In this document: piece after piece, positions 39,201-49,600 of the stretch | Layout of the letters: every line of letters begins with the position of its first letter | How positions within the stretch are numbered: position 1 is the first letter of the stretch | Translations under genes and position numbers: made by a program | Notes under the pieces: model-generated | What the model was told of the DNA's origin: nothing | Database searches by the model: none | What the model saw: the letters and a program-made list of their open reading frames with translations, nothing else | DNA from: Acanthaster planci | Taxonomy: Eukaryota > Echinodermata > Asteroidea > Valvatida > Acanthasteridae | Length of the DNA: 64,000 bases | Direction: 5' to 3' | Assembly: GCF_001949145.1 (NCBI RefSeq) | Contig: NW_019091529.1 | Location: forward strand, 429,615 to 493,614

Positions 39201-39453
39201 TCATTTTACACAAAAAAATGTATTGAAACCAGCCAACCATTATTTCGCGTATAAATTCAGCTCAAATTTCAGTGCTATAAATGATATTTTTCATGAAAAT
39301 TCAGACTTAGAACGTATCATGAAAAAAAAAACAATTTGGTCTTTGACTTCATAAAGTCTTCAAACTCCCAACTACTTCTAATATACATGATTTCTCACCA
39401 ATAGCGAATCCCAGTAGCACCAGCGCAGAACGCAACCAAACGAAGGAGGCCAT
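33109..39453 (-). CDS. Secreted giant charged-tail protein with C-terminal degenerate Cu/Zn-SOD-like domain (3' end missing)
   Basis: Five exons on the minus strand join in phase: 39453-39399, 37527-34412, 34211-34101, 33737-33583 and 33220-33109. They give 1183 residues before an unseen last exon. Residues 1-18 (MASFVWLRSALVLLGFAI) form a signal peptide. About residues 25-1057 are rich in E, D, K, S, T, N and G, poor in Cys and aromatics, with many N-x-S/T sites, and are probably disordered. About residues 1066-1183 match the Cu/Zn SOD fold: VHEFGDLSNGC, then GEHSILGRAVV. In the copper site only His48 (VHEF) is seen; His46 is Asp and the His63 position is Arg-Tyr. The zinc loop with its His/His/His/Asp ligands is gone, so activity is unlikely. 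Metal-poor extracellular SOD-like proteins are known in molluscs, but I know of no named match for this architecture. A possible role in extracellular matrix, mucus or ion binding is inference. Confidence 0.82.
33583..33737 (-). CDS. Exon 4 of pseudo-SOD gene: SOD metal-site region, ligands altered
   Basis: 155 nt, 51 codons plus AG. It contains GGPMEIKASLYGLDRDGL then VDHTVDVHEFGDLSNGC, a near-perfect match to the SOD signature around the copper site, with the disulfide Cys of NGC kept. The expected first copper-ligand His is Asp (VDVHE). The H-F-N-P bridging His is replaced by R-Y-S-G, and the HGGP zinc-loop segment is absent. Confidence 0.82.
34101..34211 (-). CDS. Exon 3 of pseudo-SOD gene: first beta strands of SOD-like domain
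   Basis: 111 nt, 37 codons, phase 0 at both ends, between a CACAG acceptor and a GTAGGC donor. It contains YEFARCDLQANFPYSDSAVK and GLLVFKQK. It matches the N-terminal strands of Cu/Zn SOD, and its end after the F-x-Q-K sequence falls where the first intron of animal SOD1 lies. Confidence 0.78.
34412..37527 (-). CDS. Exon 2 of pseudo-SOD gene: 1038-codon charged low-complexity region
   Basis: 3116 nt entered with two bases (GCT Ala) after the acceptor AG at 37529-37528. The frame stays open for 1038 codons. It begins VECAPFINFPNADGNDIELE, then a Leu-rich helix-like stretch, then Glu/Asp/Lys/Thr/Ser/Gly-rich sequence with few hydrophobics. A short amphipathic patch IVFQLMQFLKQMNKELK lies near the middle. 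N-glycosylation sequons include NVS, NKS, NDT, NES, NIS and NTT. The frame runs on to a stop at 34391, but AAT|GTGAGTAT at 34412/34411 is a strong donor, and only splicing there connects in phase to the SOD-like exons. Reading through would give a tail-only isoform ending VSIVYS. Confidence 0.88.
37528..39398 (-). other. Intron 1 of the pseudo-SOD gene
   Basis: A 1.87-kb intron separating the signal-peptide exon from the giant exon, with GTGAGA donor and TTTCTAG acceptor. Nothing coding was recognised in it on either strand. Confidence 0.7.
39399..39453 (-). CDS. Exon 1 of pseudo-SOD gene: signal peptide
   Basis: Start codon ATG at 39453-39451, then 18 codons giving a short basic N-terminus and a hydrophobic core (ALVLLGFAI). 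It ends in G of a split Ala codon before the donor GTGAGA. A TATA box lies about 50 bases upstream, which supports this start. Signal-peptide cleavage probably falls at or just after the exon junction (AI-A-VEC). Confidence 0.8.
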
Positions 39454-39501
39454 GATTAGCTTGTATACAGGCTTCACTATCAGAATAGCCCAAAAATCAG
39501 T

Positions 39502-39509
39502 CTTTTATA
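39502..39509 (-). promoter_or_regulatory. TATA box of the pseudo-SOD gene
   Basis: TATAAAAG on the minus strand, 49 bases before the ATG at 39453. A start site about 30 bases downstream would fall near 39475, giving a very short 5' UTR of about 20-25 bases. A canonical TATA box suits a strongly or tissue-specifically expressed secreted protein; that is inference. Confidence 0.6.
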
Positions 39510-42500
39510 ACTTATCCTGACCTACCAGCATTTTTTGTCATGGATTCTAAATGCAATAAAAGTGAATCGTTTTTTTAAGGTGTAAGTTTACATACCCGCA
39601 TGTAATATTTTCTCACACCACGTGAAAAGCTGTCATTCAACTGATAATACCAGTACACATTACCGTGAGAATGCAAGTTGAAGTTGCTGGGCAGGGCCAT
39701 ATCATGGCTCCAATGGGTTAGCTTCAATTGGGTATCTTGGTTAGTTGATTGGTTTCAATTTTTCTTTTCTAGTTTGTTTCATTGTAATTGTTAAATTTTG
39801 GAGCTTTGAAGCTTTTCATGGTGACAAATTAGGTAAAAGGTTTGCGCTTAGGCAGTCTCCTGACGATGGATTGAGCACACTGTGCGAAACGTTGATATAC
39901 CCGCCGGTTCCTTTCAGAACCACACATACTCACAAAACGGATCCTTGCATGGTGCAAGTTTAAACCTTTTACTTAATTGTTATTTCTGTTTTGAGACTGT
40001 TTTGCGTCTGGGATGCCCAAGCAGTTTTGCTTTATTAGAAAAACAAAACCTATACCAAAAACAAAACAAAATAATTATGTGAAAGTGGGCAACAACTCGC
40101 TGAATCCCCCCGTTACCATTCTTGTGAAATAATTTGGTTGCCGTTCTTCTCTTGCAAAGCGTCATCATTTATCTTCAACGGTCCTCATTACTGTAAAATT
40201 CATAAATAAGGCTAAAAGAAATGACAGAAAAGAGGAAATAAGTTCGGATGAACTAAGGCTCGCTTATACTGATTAGTGACGCTATTTCGCTATTTAAATT
40301 AACATAGAAAATTCCGTCATCACCAATCGGTTTAAAATGGTATGCCCTAAATATTTACGACGATATAATCTACAGTCGCTATGTGAGCGTGGAGCTGGAA
40401 CAAAATATGGCGCATTCTTCTGAGCAAGGGAGGCTCCTTTAGGCCTAGTTGGAACTGCACTTCGCTGGTTCAAGACCGGCTATGAAATGTACGCGTTACG
40501 GTCAAAACGCTGCAAACAAAATGAATACCCTTACGATCACAACGCTACCAACAAAATGAACACTACCGATCAATATGGCTCTACCCAACTGATAAGGTGT
40601 TTTCCTTGAGGCGGAAAGCTAAGGTGTTTTAACCCAAAATAGCTGGGTCATTTTGGACCATGTCCCCCCCCCCCACCCTCGGCCGTCCCATGTCCGATTT
40701 GTTTATATATTAGCTATAATATGTGTAAAAACACTCGTCAATACAAATGCGGTGTTTTTCGACTCAGTCTGACAAGCTTTCGTTTTACTGTCATTTGAAG
40801 CTGTATGCTATTAAGCGTACCAGGCCGCAGTGGAAAAGTATATATTTTTGGCCGACCCTGTCTTGGAAAAATGTTTTGTTACAAAATGACCGCAAAAAGT
40901 AACAGCCTCAGCTTGTGAAAAACCGCTTCGGGGCGATATCAAGAAGCAAAGTGTCGAGGAGGCGGACCCCCTCCCCTCCTTCAGGGTTAAGTTATACTTG
41001 CCAACACGTGTAACGGCGGTGTTATGGAAATAATTATATGTATTGCTGGCCGCCTGTAAAGCCTGGTCAAATACAGATGTGCTGAAGCTACGGAGGAAGG
41101 AAAGTAGTTTCACCCAGGAGTTGCCACAGTGTCATGAAAAGTACTTAAATTAAAAGGCATGGCACAAAATGATGCTCAGTTGCGATCATTATGGCTTAGA
41201 ACTTAAAAGTAGACAAACCTGAGTTCATTTTTCCCCAGTAACAATGGGTTATACGTACCAGACGCCAGAGTCTCGCCAAATAAAGACTTATAAAGAGACC
41301 AGGGCCTGATGCAGCCTTAATCTTCTGTATACTACCGCAATCGCAGCGACCTTTCAGCTTACCCGAAGGTCAGCCCACACCTGAGGGCATTTCTCTAGAG
41401 TTACCCATTCACATCGTTTGTCGTTTTAGGTAAATAGAAAAAAAAATGGATAGAACTTATCATCACACAGTCTCATGTGGCAGAAGCAAAATTTACTGCA
41501 CAAGGAGACCTGCGTGCTAAGCAGATGACCATGGACGGCATTTTGACCAGCATAGAGCTCTCGTGTGCGACGAGCTTGATCCTGGAAGCTATCAAATATA
41601 TACTGCCACGCGGGCATAATAGTATGCGAGCGTGGTGCTATCAATTTTGGTCGCCGGATTAGTCAAGAGTGCTTGAGCGTGTACACGTTTATATCAATTC
41701 CTCTTCTTTTTTGTTTAGTAAAGTTAAAATTAGTGCCTCTGGGGATATGTGGATAAAGAACAATGGAAATTTTAGATGATCATGCCCGAGGATTGGGCAT
41801 GGCGAATTCAAGCCACCAGAAGGAAGTTGCAACTGGTACGAGGTGTTTACTAAACAACATAATACAAAAGGGACGGGAACGATTCTGACCGACGTTTGAC
41901 TCTCGAGAGCACCAACAGAGTGCATTGTTCTTTTGGGGAAGGATTGACAACTCTGATAGATATAAAAGATATAATGGGCCATTGACCTTACAGACGATAT
42001 AATCGAAAGTATGAGTGCGGCTCTTGAAGTTTTCCGACATTCTAAAATGCTAACTTTTCCTGAAATAAAAAAAAAAACAGGTAGGCGTATATAGGTAGCA
42101 TTTTTGTTAATGCATGGGATTGATGAAAACTCCCAGGCATATGATTCATTTGACTAAAAGGGTGAAGTTTTAAGCTAAAATTGTCTATTCTTCTTGATTT
42201 CTGCCCTGACCGCTTGAGTGGTAGAGTCCAAACGGGTGTTTTCTTGACAATACGAGAAGCTACACAGAGCGTGATTGCCTTGTTCGGTACACTCTTAGAA
42301 ATGTTGCGTGTAATTAGACCAACCTCGGTATCAATATTGATTAACACACAGATAGCCTTTTACTGCCCAGCAACGGTGGCGTGGATACCAACATGGTGGT
42401 GTGGTGTGTAGTGGTGCATCTTGGGGCCAAGCGGCGGTAATTGGTTCTGTACAAATTCTCCGAGCGCAATATCGTTACGACGCTATACACACATTACTTG

Positions 42501-45500
42501 CTGCAACCTACAACGCTATGAGCGGAATCCACCCAGTACATTTTCTACGATATATTTGTTGTGACATGAACAGTGCAGTGACTCTAATATTCATCGAATC
42601 GTAAAAATAGCATTTCAGAAAACGTTAGTTTTCCGAAGTAATGAAAGGGAAAACTTGATTTTGTTTCCTTATGAATTGCAAAACGCCAATAGGGAGTTCT
42701 GAGGGTCTCATTTGAATCCATTGCTTTGTGGTTTGCGAAAACTCGTCCGGAACAATGCAGGAGTCGCTTTCATTTATTGCCTTTTTTTAAATTAAAGAAC
42801 GCAAACAACCTGCACACCTTTGGTGAGATGCATATATCTTCCCAGAGATGCGAGGAAAAAGCCTGTAGTTAAGCAGTTACAGAACATACCCGGAATTATA
42901 GAGTAGGCCCTCGGCAACACGTTTCCTTGTTTCGCTTTTTAACTCAGAAACCAATGAGTGGAAATTTAAGTCCCAAAAATGTGGGCAGTGGATGCAGTAG
43001 CAGATCTACCAACCATAGAATGCATGAGGCTTGAAAGTCAACGTTATTTACAATGCCCTTCTATATACTCAACTGTTCAAATGAAAGCAGTTCGTTTCCA
43101 ACACAGGCATTGTTCATAATGCTCTACACACTGCATCTGAAAGCTTACAATAATATAGACACAGTATATGTTTGTCGTTTCTACAATGACTGTTCTAAGC
43201 AAATTAATCAAAAGCCATCTGTTCTAGGAATGTCGTTTTGGCACCTAGGTCTCTTTCTGCGCGATGCGGCCACCGTTTCGTGTTACAATGTCGACTTTTA
43301 ATGGCTCTAAACACATCGTGGGAAAATTCAGTTTAGCGATTAGCTTTCTTGCTAAAACAAAGTTTGTAAACATGTTTAACTACTAAACATATTTAATTTG
43401 TCGTTTAGGAATTGGCCACGCCATGTTAAGCATCTGAACATACAAAGTAAAGTTTATTGCTAAACACAGATTTTTATGTGCACAGACATTACAAGGGCAC
43501 AAAAACAATACACTTCAATGAATTCTGTTTTCTGGTGTTCTTATTGAAAATCAACTAAGAAACAATGCTACACTTGCTCGGCAATCTGGTGAGCAAACAC
43601 AGAGATGCAGGTCAAATGCACATCACCAAAATGCACAGGTAGAATGTACGTGTACAAACCTTCACAAGTAAAAGGAAAGGCGATGTTACATTCAGATAAC
43701 TACATGTACATAAAATTGTGTTCACTTAGTAACCACGACGTGGCCTACCCTCATTTTTGTATCATCCACAGTGACCACAGAAATCGGGTTATCTGTATCA
43801 GACGGATTACTTAAGGAAAAAGAATGCACGAAAGAGTGTTTCGTAAATGCATATTACTGAGTATTATTGAATGACAGATCTCTATGGCCAATGTAGTAAA
43901 CTGCTCACATTATAAGAACCTCTGAAAGCATGGTTAATACCCATAACAAAGTTATCTACTTGCTTTTTCCTTTTACGCAAGTTGGTTTTGAGTTCACCTT
44001 TTTAAATTATATATGGTAAACCGACATGGTAATAAAAGTAGCAATCCATTTCCGTCTACATGTGTATACGATATTTCATTTAGATAACATTATTACCAGT
44101 ATACGGGCCAAAAGGTAACTGAGTTATTACAGCATATACGGAACTGAAAGTTCATCCCAAGCAAAATATTATTGTGTTAAAACGGAAGAAGTAAACCGCC
44201 TTGTTCTGGCTCGTTTCAGATATTTTTCTTTTCCCTATTTACAGACACAGAGATGAAAGATTCTACCTGCAAAATCACGTCAACAAATTACATTTTCCCC
44301 AAAAACTTCACAAGGTAATTTATGATTGGCCTGTTAGGCTACTACACATCCAATACAATCAGATTGCAGATAAACGATTCAATGTTGTTTTCAGATACAA
44401 CACAAAAATCACTTATTTTATTTAAGTTTACAAACACGCTAAGATTTCCGAGCAAACGGCACTCCATTAGACTATTAAGTGGAAGCTCCTAAATTTGTCC
44501 CACAATGTGCCACTGAGACTCGTGCGCACTGATTTTCTTCTCAACCTCCCAAACTATAGCGGTGTTAATAGGCACATACATTATCCCAACATCTCAAAAT
44601 CGACGTTTTCAGCCATGATCGAATCAAAGTGTTCATTTCTTTATTTACAAGCTCTGTTACTTTACCTTCTCTCAGCTTAGGAAACCAGTATTTCCCCTCT
44701 AAACAATTTTTTTATTCCTCACAGTACTCAGTAACTCAAGATTTCTCCAATGCTGTTGCACCGAGTCATATGCAACGCCACTCAGAACCCCACTCAGCAT
44801 TACGTAGAGCTACATGTAGGTGTTTGGACACACACATATCATATTTTTCCACTGGCAAGTTAACATTGGTGCTTCGTGAATCCCAATGTTGCCCTCAAAA
44901 CTTTTCATTTGCCAACATCTAAAGAAACTGCTAACATGTTTAAAACCCAAGATCCTAGTCATGGAGTAAATTCCACAAGAGGGTGCAAGCGTAAGTGTAT
45001 GAATGAACAACCAAAACAGTTCGTTGGTTTACAGTTTTAAGGTGTGATCCTTCTCAATAGAATTACACCTATTTGGCAAAAGTAGACCAGGAAACTTGAG
45101 ATTCTAAATTTATTTCATGCTAAAATCCACATGGGATCTCGTTCGTCAAAAACAAAACCAAAATAACTTAAAGAAAAATCAGACAAAATAAAGCAAAAAC
45201 AACCCAAACCAAAGCTTTAAAGGTGCCATTCTCAATTGATTAACAAAAGCTGAACCGAAAACCAAAATCATTAAAACTTTCTTAGCAGTACAAAAGGCAC
45301 TTTTAATTCAGTCTAACTATTCTGAACAGCTGTACAGCAGTAGTTCAACAATTAAGGCAATATTTCGCATGCTATGGCACAAAGGAATCTTTGGTACAGA
45401 ATTTTCTTTCGAGGAAAATGCAGTGGGTGTGCCATTCAGAAATTGGATATTTTCAGAAAGGGAATCAGCAGTTGTTCTAATAAAGCAGCATTCTCTAGCA

Positions 45501-46526
45501 TGGATAACTAATAATAAGGTTAAAGCAGAATCCCTTTTATGGTATGTTATGACACAGTAAAGTCAACCTCAAATGCAATCTTTGATCAAAAACTTAGTTG
45601 AAAGTAGGAATATTTCAAAACAAGAAGTCAAGACTAGAATACATACACACCTATACCACCCCAGATGTAATCAAACTCTGGCATTGTAGTGGATACTCTA
45701 ATGGTTCGTTGAGCACATGGAAAGTCCAGCAAAGACTTCTCTGGAATTGAATGCCAATTCTGATCACAAAAGCAAATGAAAGCAATAATTTTCATGCACA
45801 TACTTTCATTTGCATGTCTCACTAATAAATGAACCTATTACAAATTTGATGTCAGGCTTTGCTTACATGTGCACTTTCCCATAGCAGTAAGGTGCGACGT
45901 GATCCATCGTGCCCCATATAGAAAGCACACATGTATACAAAGTGTGGCATCATGTTTTGGGTCTATTCCAAACATGTAATGGTGGCAATATCCACTGCAA
46001 CAGAAATTGGTTGTAGATGCAGTCACCGCTGATAGCAAGCATGAACCTGTGCATCCATGTGGTTTGTCCCTATCAATAGAATGTTGTTGCCTTGTACAAA
46101 CATGCCATCTCCTGTTGCTGTAAGGTGAAAATGTTTTCCATATTCATTCACTGGATATTCAGCGGTATCAAATGTCCCAGTAATGGATGAAAGGAGCAGA
46201 TTTATGGGATTAAAGTGACTTTCAGAAAACTAGCACGCTTAGAATACTTAAAACCAAAGCTTCCTATTCAGAGCAAAACATATATTGGGCATCAAAAAGT
46301 GAAAAAAAAGAAAAAGAGGGCTGAATTACAGTTGTACATGTAGCTGTATGAGATTAATTTCTACTCTTCCAACCACAGCAATTTTCATTTTCCAGCTCTC
46401 AAACTAGCTGTTCAAAAGTACAATTAAAATAGCAAGCAAATAATGTGAGGCATACAATAATTAACTGCTGTAACATTTGTCCTAGTATGATGAAGGCCAA
46501 ACTAATTTGGACTTGGCTGGATTACT
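39510..46526. other. Intergenic between the pseudo-SOD promoter and the OGDH 3' end
   Basis: No recognised gene. It includes a CTGACGA...GAAAC motif at 39860-39890, a C11 run, many ACATGTA words after 43600, and an ATG-poor open frame at 46023-46229 (minus) that may be OGDH 3' UTR. Confidence 0.55.
40664..40674 (+). repeat. C11 homopolymer
   Basis: A run of eleven C within TGTCC...ACCCTC, with a locally duplicated segment about 130 bases upstream (two copies of AACGCTNNNAACAAAATGAA near 40505 and 40542). Confidence 0.8.
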
Positions 46527-46629
46527 TTAATCTAACTTCATGGTCTCACTCATCAAGTTGTCCAACTCGATCAGGTGAGTGAACTTGTTGCCAGTTGCAG
46601 TGGCAGCAGATGCTGCCCGACCCGCATAC
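46527..46629 (-). CDS. OGDH: OGDH terminal exon with stop codon
   Basis: 103 nt: one base completing Thr, then 33 codons and TAA (46529-46527). It encodes [19 protein letters not shown] and a short C-terminus ending MKLD. The TATGNK plus His context is the usual OGDH C-terminal signature. ATTAAA overlaps the stop; the nearest canonical AATAAA on this strand that I noticed is near 45111, so the 3' UTR may be about 1.4 kb. Confidence 0.93.
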
Positions 46630-49600
46630 CTAGGAAAAAATAATTTTTAAGTAAGTAGTTTAGACAGCTAGAAAAGCCCAACTTGAAAGCTTTCATTTTA
46701 TTTAACAGTGTAGCACGACAACTGAAATTAGAAAAGGTTCTGCTGAATCTGTAAATTGCACTTGAAAGTTTGACCTCTGTGCCTGATCTGGCAGCTCCAA
46801 CTGAGAGAATGGAAATTGCACCACAGTTTCAAGATGCATCTTGACAAACTTAAAGCCAGTGAAACCAAATCTAATGGCCACTGGCAAAAAGAGGTATGAT
46901 TGGAACACTCAGCAGGAGAGAAAAAAGGCATAACACACTGCCTTGGCTTCTAGCCAATGTCTTGGGTGCACACTGCGAAAACATTTGAAAGTCTCAAACC
47001 AGGATTTTATCAAGCTCCTAGGGAGCCATCTCAAAAGCCATCAGGGAAAACTTGTGTATATGTTGTCGGTAAAAGTTGCAGGATTCTTGGCAGCTCCCCA
47101 ATCTTCCTGCAATTAGATAAATACTTTGTTTACACATTCCCTCCACTGTGTTTGGGCCAGGCTAGCTAGTTTAGGGCAGAGTAGAAAAATGCAAGAAAGC
47201 CGACCGATATGTTGAGACTAAGTTTTCAGCTAGCTCCAATCCAAGTAATGAACTCAGTAGGGTTCTGTGGACCTACATGATGTAGTCCGAAATGTTCTCT
47301 CATTCATGTACTGATAGTAACTCTAGAGTTAGTGTTACGGTGGAGATAAGTATCCACGGAAGAGTTCCCTACCACTCTATCCTATGTGGATTATACATCA
47401 AAAGGGGGTCATCCATGAAGAGAGGGGGCAATTAGACTGAGGGCTACCTTCAAAGATACATTTAGCTAGCTCCATCTAAAACAGATGTGATTTTAACGCA
47501 ACATTAATAGCTTCACCTGCATAGTTATGTCCAGAGCTACTCAGGACAAATTATAGCCCCTAAAGTTTGTGGAATTCACTGCACTTCTAGTTCAGCTAGG
47601 TTTGTTACAACCTAACTCCAGTGTTTACTGACATTTAAATGTAGCTGGCCTTGCCAATCTTGACACAACTGGCCACTATTTGTCTCATTTTGTGTAACGG
47701 AAGCCTTTTTATTAAATATTCACTGATTTTACACTTTCAAATCGTCTGTAATCATTTGATTTGTTTTTACGTAACATTCAAAACAATCAGCTTGGGGGGG
47801 GGTGAAAATCGAATGCGAGTCTATGCAAACCTTGAAACCAAAAAGAGTGTGTCCCCTGACTGGTCCAACTCCAGGGAGGAAATTTAGGGATATCTCGGAT
47901 GTAACTTTCAGTCCATTTACTACACATGAACATACATGTATATGATGCAGAACATGTATGTTGGGAATCTCTGCCGTGTAGACATGTATAAAGCATAGCG
48001 GATAGGGTGAAAGGTAAACCTTCCTTGTAACTCTCTAGCTCCAGAGTTACAATCACTGAATGAATGGGAACATATTTTGAACTACATGTACATTACTTAT
48101 CCTCACAGAACATCCACTGAGTACATTGACTAGACTGGAGCTTGCTGTTAATTTGCCCTCAGTAAAAAAAGGGGCTAGAATTGGGGCTTACTAGCTCTGG
48201 AGACAGCTAGGGGGGCCTAAGTTTGGTTCAAATGACAACTGCTTTATGTGGAGCTACATGTACATGTATGTCCACAGATACAAGTAACACTCTGTCTGAA
48301 CTACCCCATATCTTTATGATAGCGCAATTCAAGAAACTGTTACCACATGCTACATACAATATCTGGAGGTACATGTACATAAGTGGTTTACTCGGAACTA
48401 GTTAAGAGAGTTTCACAGTGTAAATATCATTTAATGATGGCTTGATTTTCTTCTGCATTAGTTTCTCTTAGCTTTGCGTATTATTAGAATGTGCATTGAA
48501 ATAATAAGAGCCACATACCTGGTACATGTACATACTGATTGAAATGAACATATACACTGTATATATGAATGTAGTCTCCACAACTGACCTTTGTACTTGA
48601 AAAGCTGCTGAGATTGTATTCATGGTTCTGATACATGTAAATCTGGTGTGAACATGTAACTGTGTAAACTTTACCGCTGCTTGACAAAACTGAACCTGGA
48701 CTGCTGGATTAAAAACATGGAGCTGGAACCGTGAGTTGAACTTTACCAAATTGCTGCATTCCAGTATTGTAGTCGAGTATTTTTTGAGTATCAATTTCAC
48801 CGCCAAATTTTGAACTGGTCAGGTGTGAACAAAGTTGAAGAGCATGAACGTCGGATGGTAACATGCACAAAACTATCGATGATCTAAAACTATAACAGTC
48901 TTTTAAAAACTATGTTTTTAAAGACAAAAGCAACTGGGAGTACTTTTCCTGTAATGGTATTTTCTACAAAACTCTGTTACCACCATGTTACCATCCACTC
49001 TCCATGTTCTTCAGCTTTGTTCACACCTAACTAGTTTAATTTTCGGCAGTGAAATGGATAAGTACATGTAGGCCTGGATCAAGTACTGTAAAAACTACAA
49101 TGGGGAAAAAACTAAATTTTTTCCCTCTCTGACCATGGCGACTGATTAAAAGGCCAAGTTCAGACTAAGGTGCACTTAAATGCAATAGGTCACTCTCCTT
49201 GAAACCACTATCAACTCTTTGTGGAGCCACCTGTTGTAAGCTCTCTGTTCATTATGGAAAGAGTTGTTCACAGTAGACAAGCTGTGAATGAAAATTCACT
49301 AGGAACGCATCCAGGACAAATGCAGAGCTTCTTGTGGATAAAGTGAATGGCCCCAACCACAATTTGTCCCCAGTCAATTTTGAGCTGTTTTCTGAGCCTG
49401 CTTATTTGTTCCTAAGTCAAGTTTCACATCCTATATCCAAGATATCACAAGTGCTCTGGATGTGTCATGCAAAGTCAAGAGATATGGACCTCTGTGAGAG
49501 GTAACAGTCAATATGCCGATTCACTCAGATTCACTGGATTAAACCTAAGCGGACTACTCACGTGCAGCGTCGTTTCCAGTTACTCGCTGTGTGGATGCGT

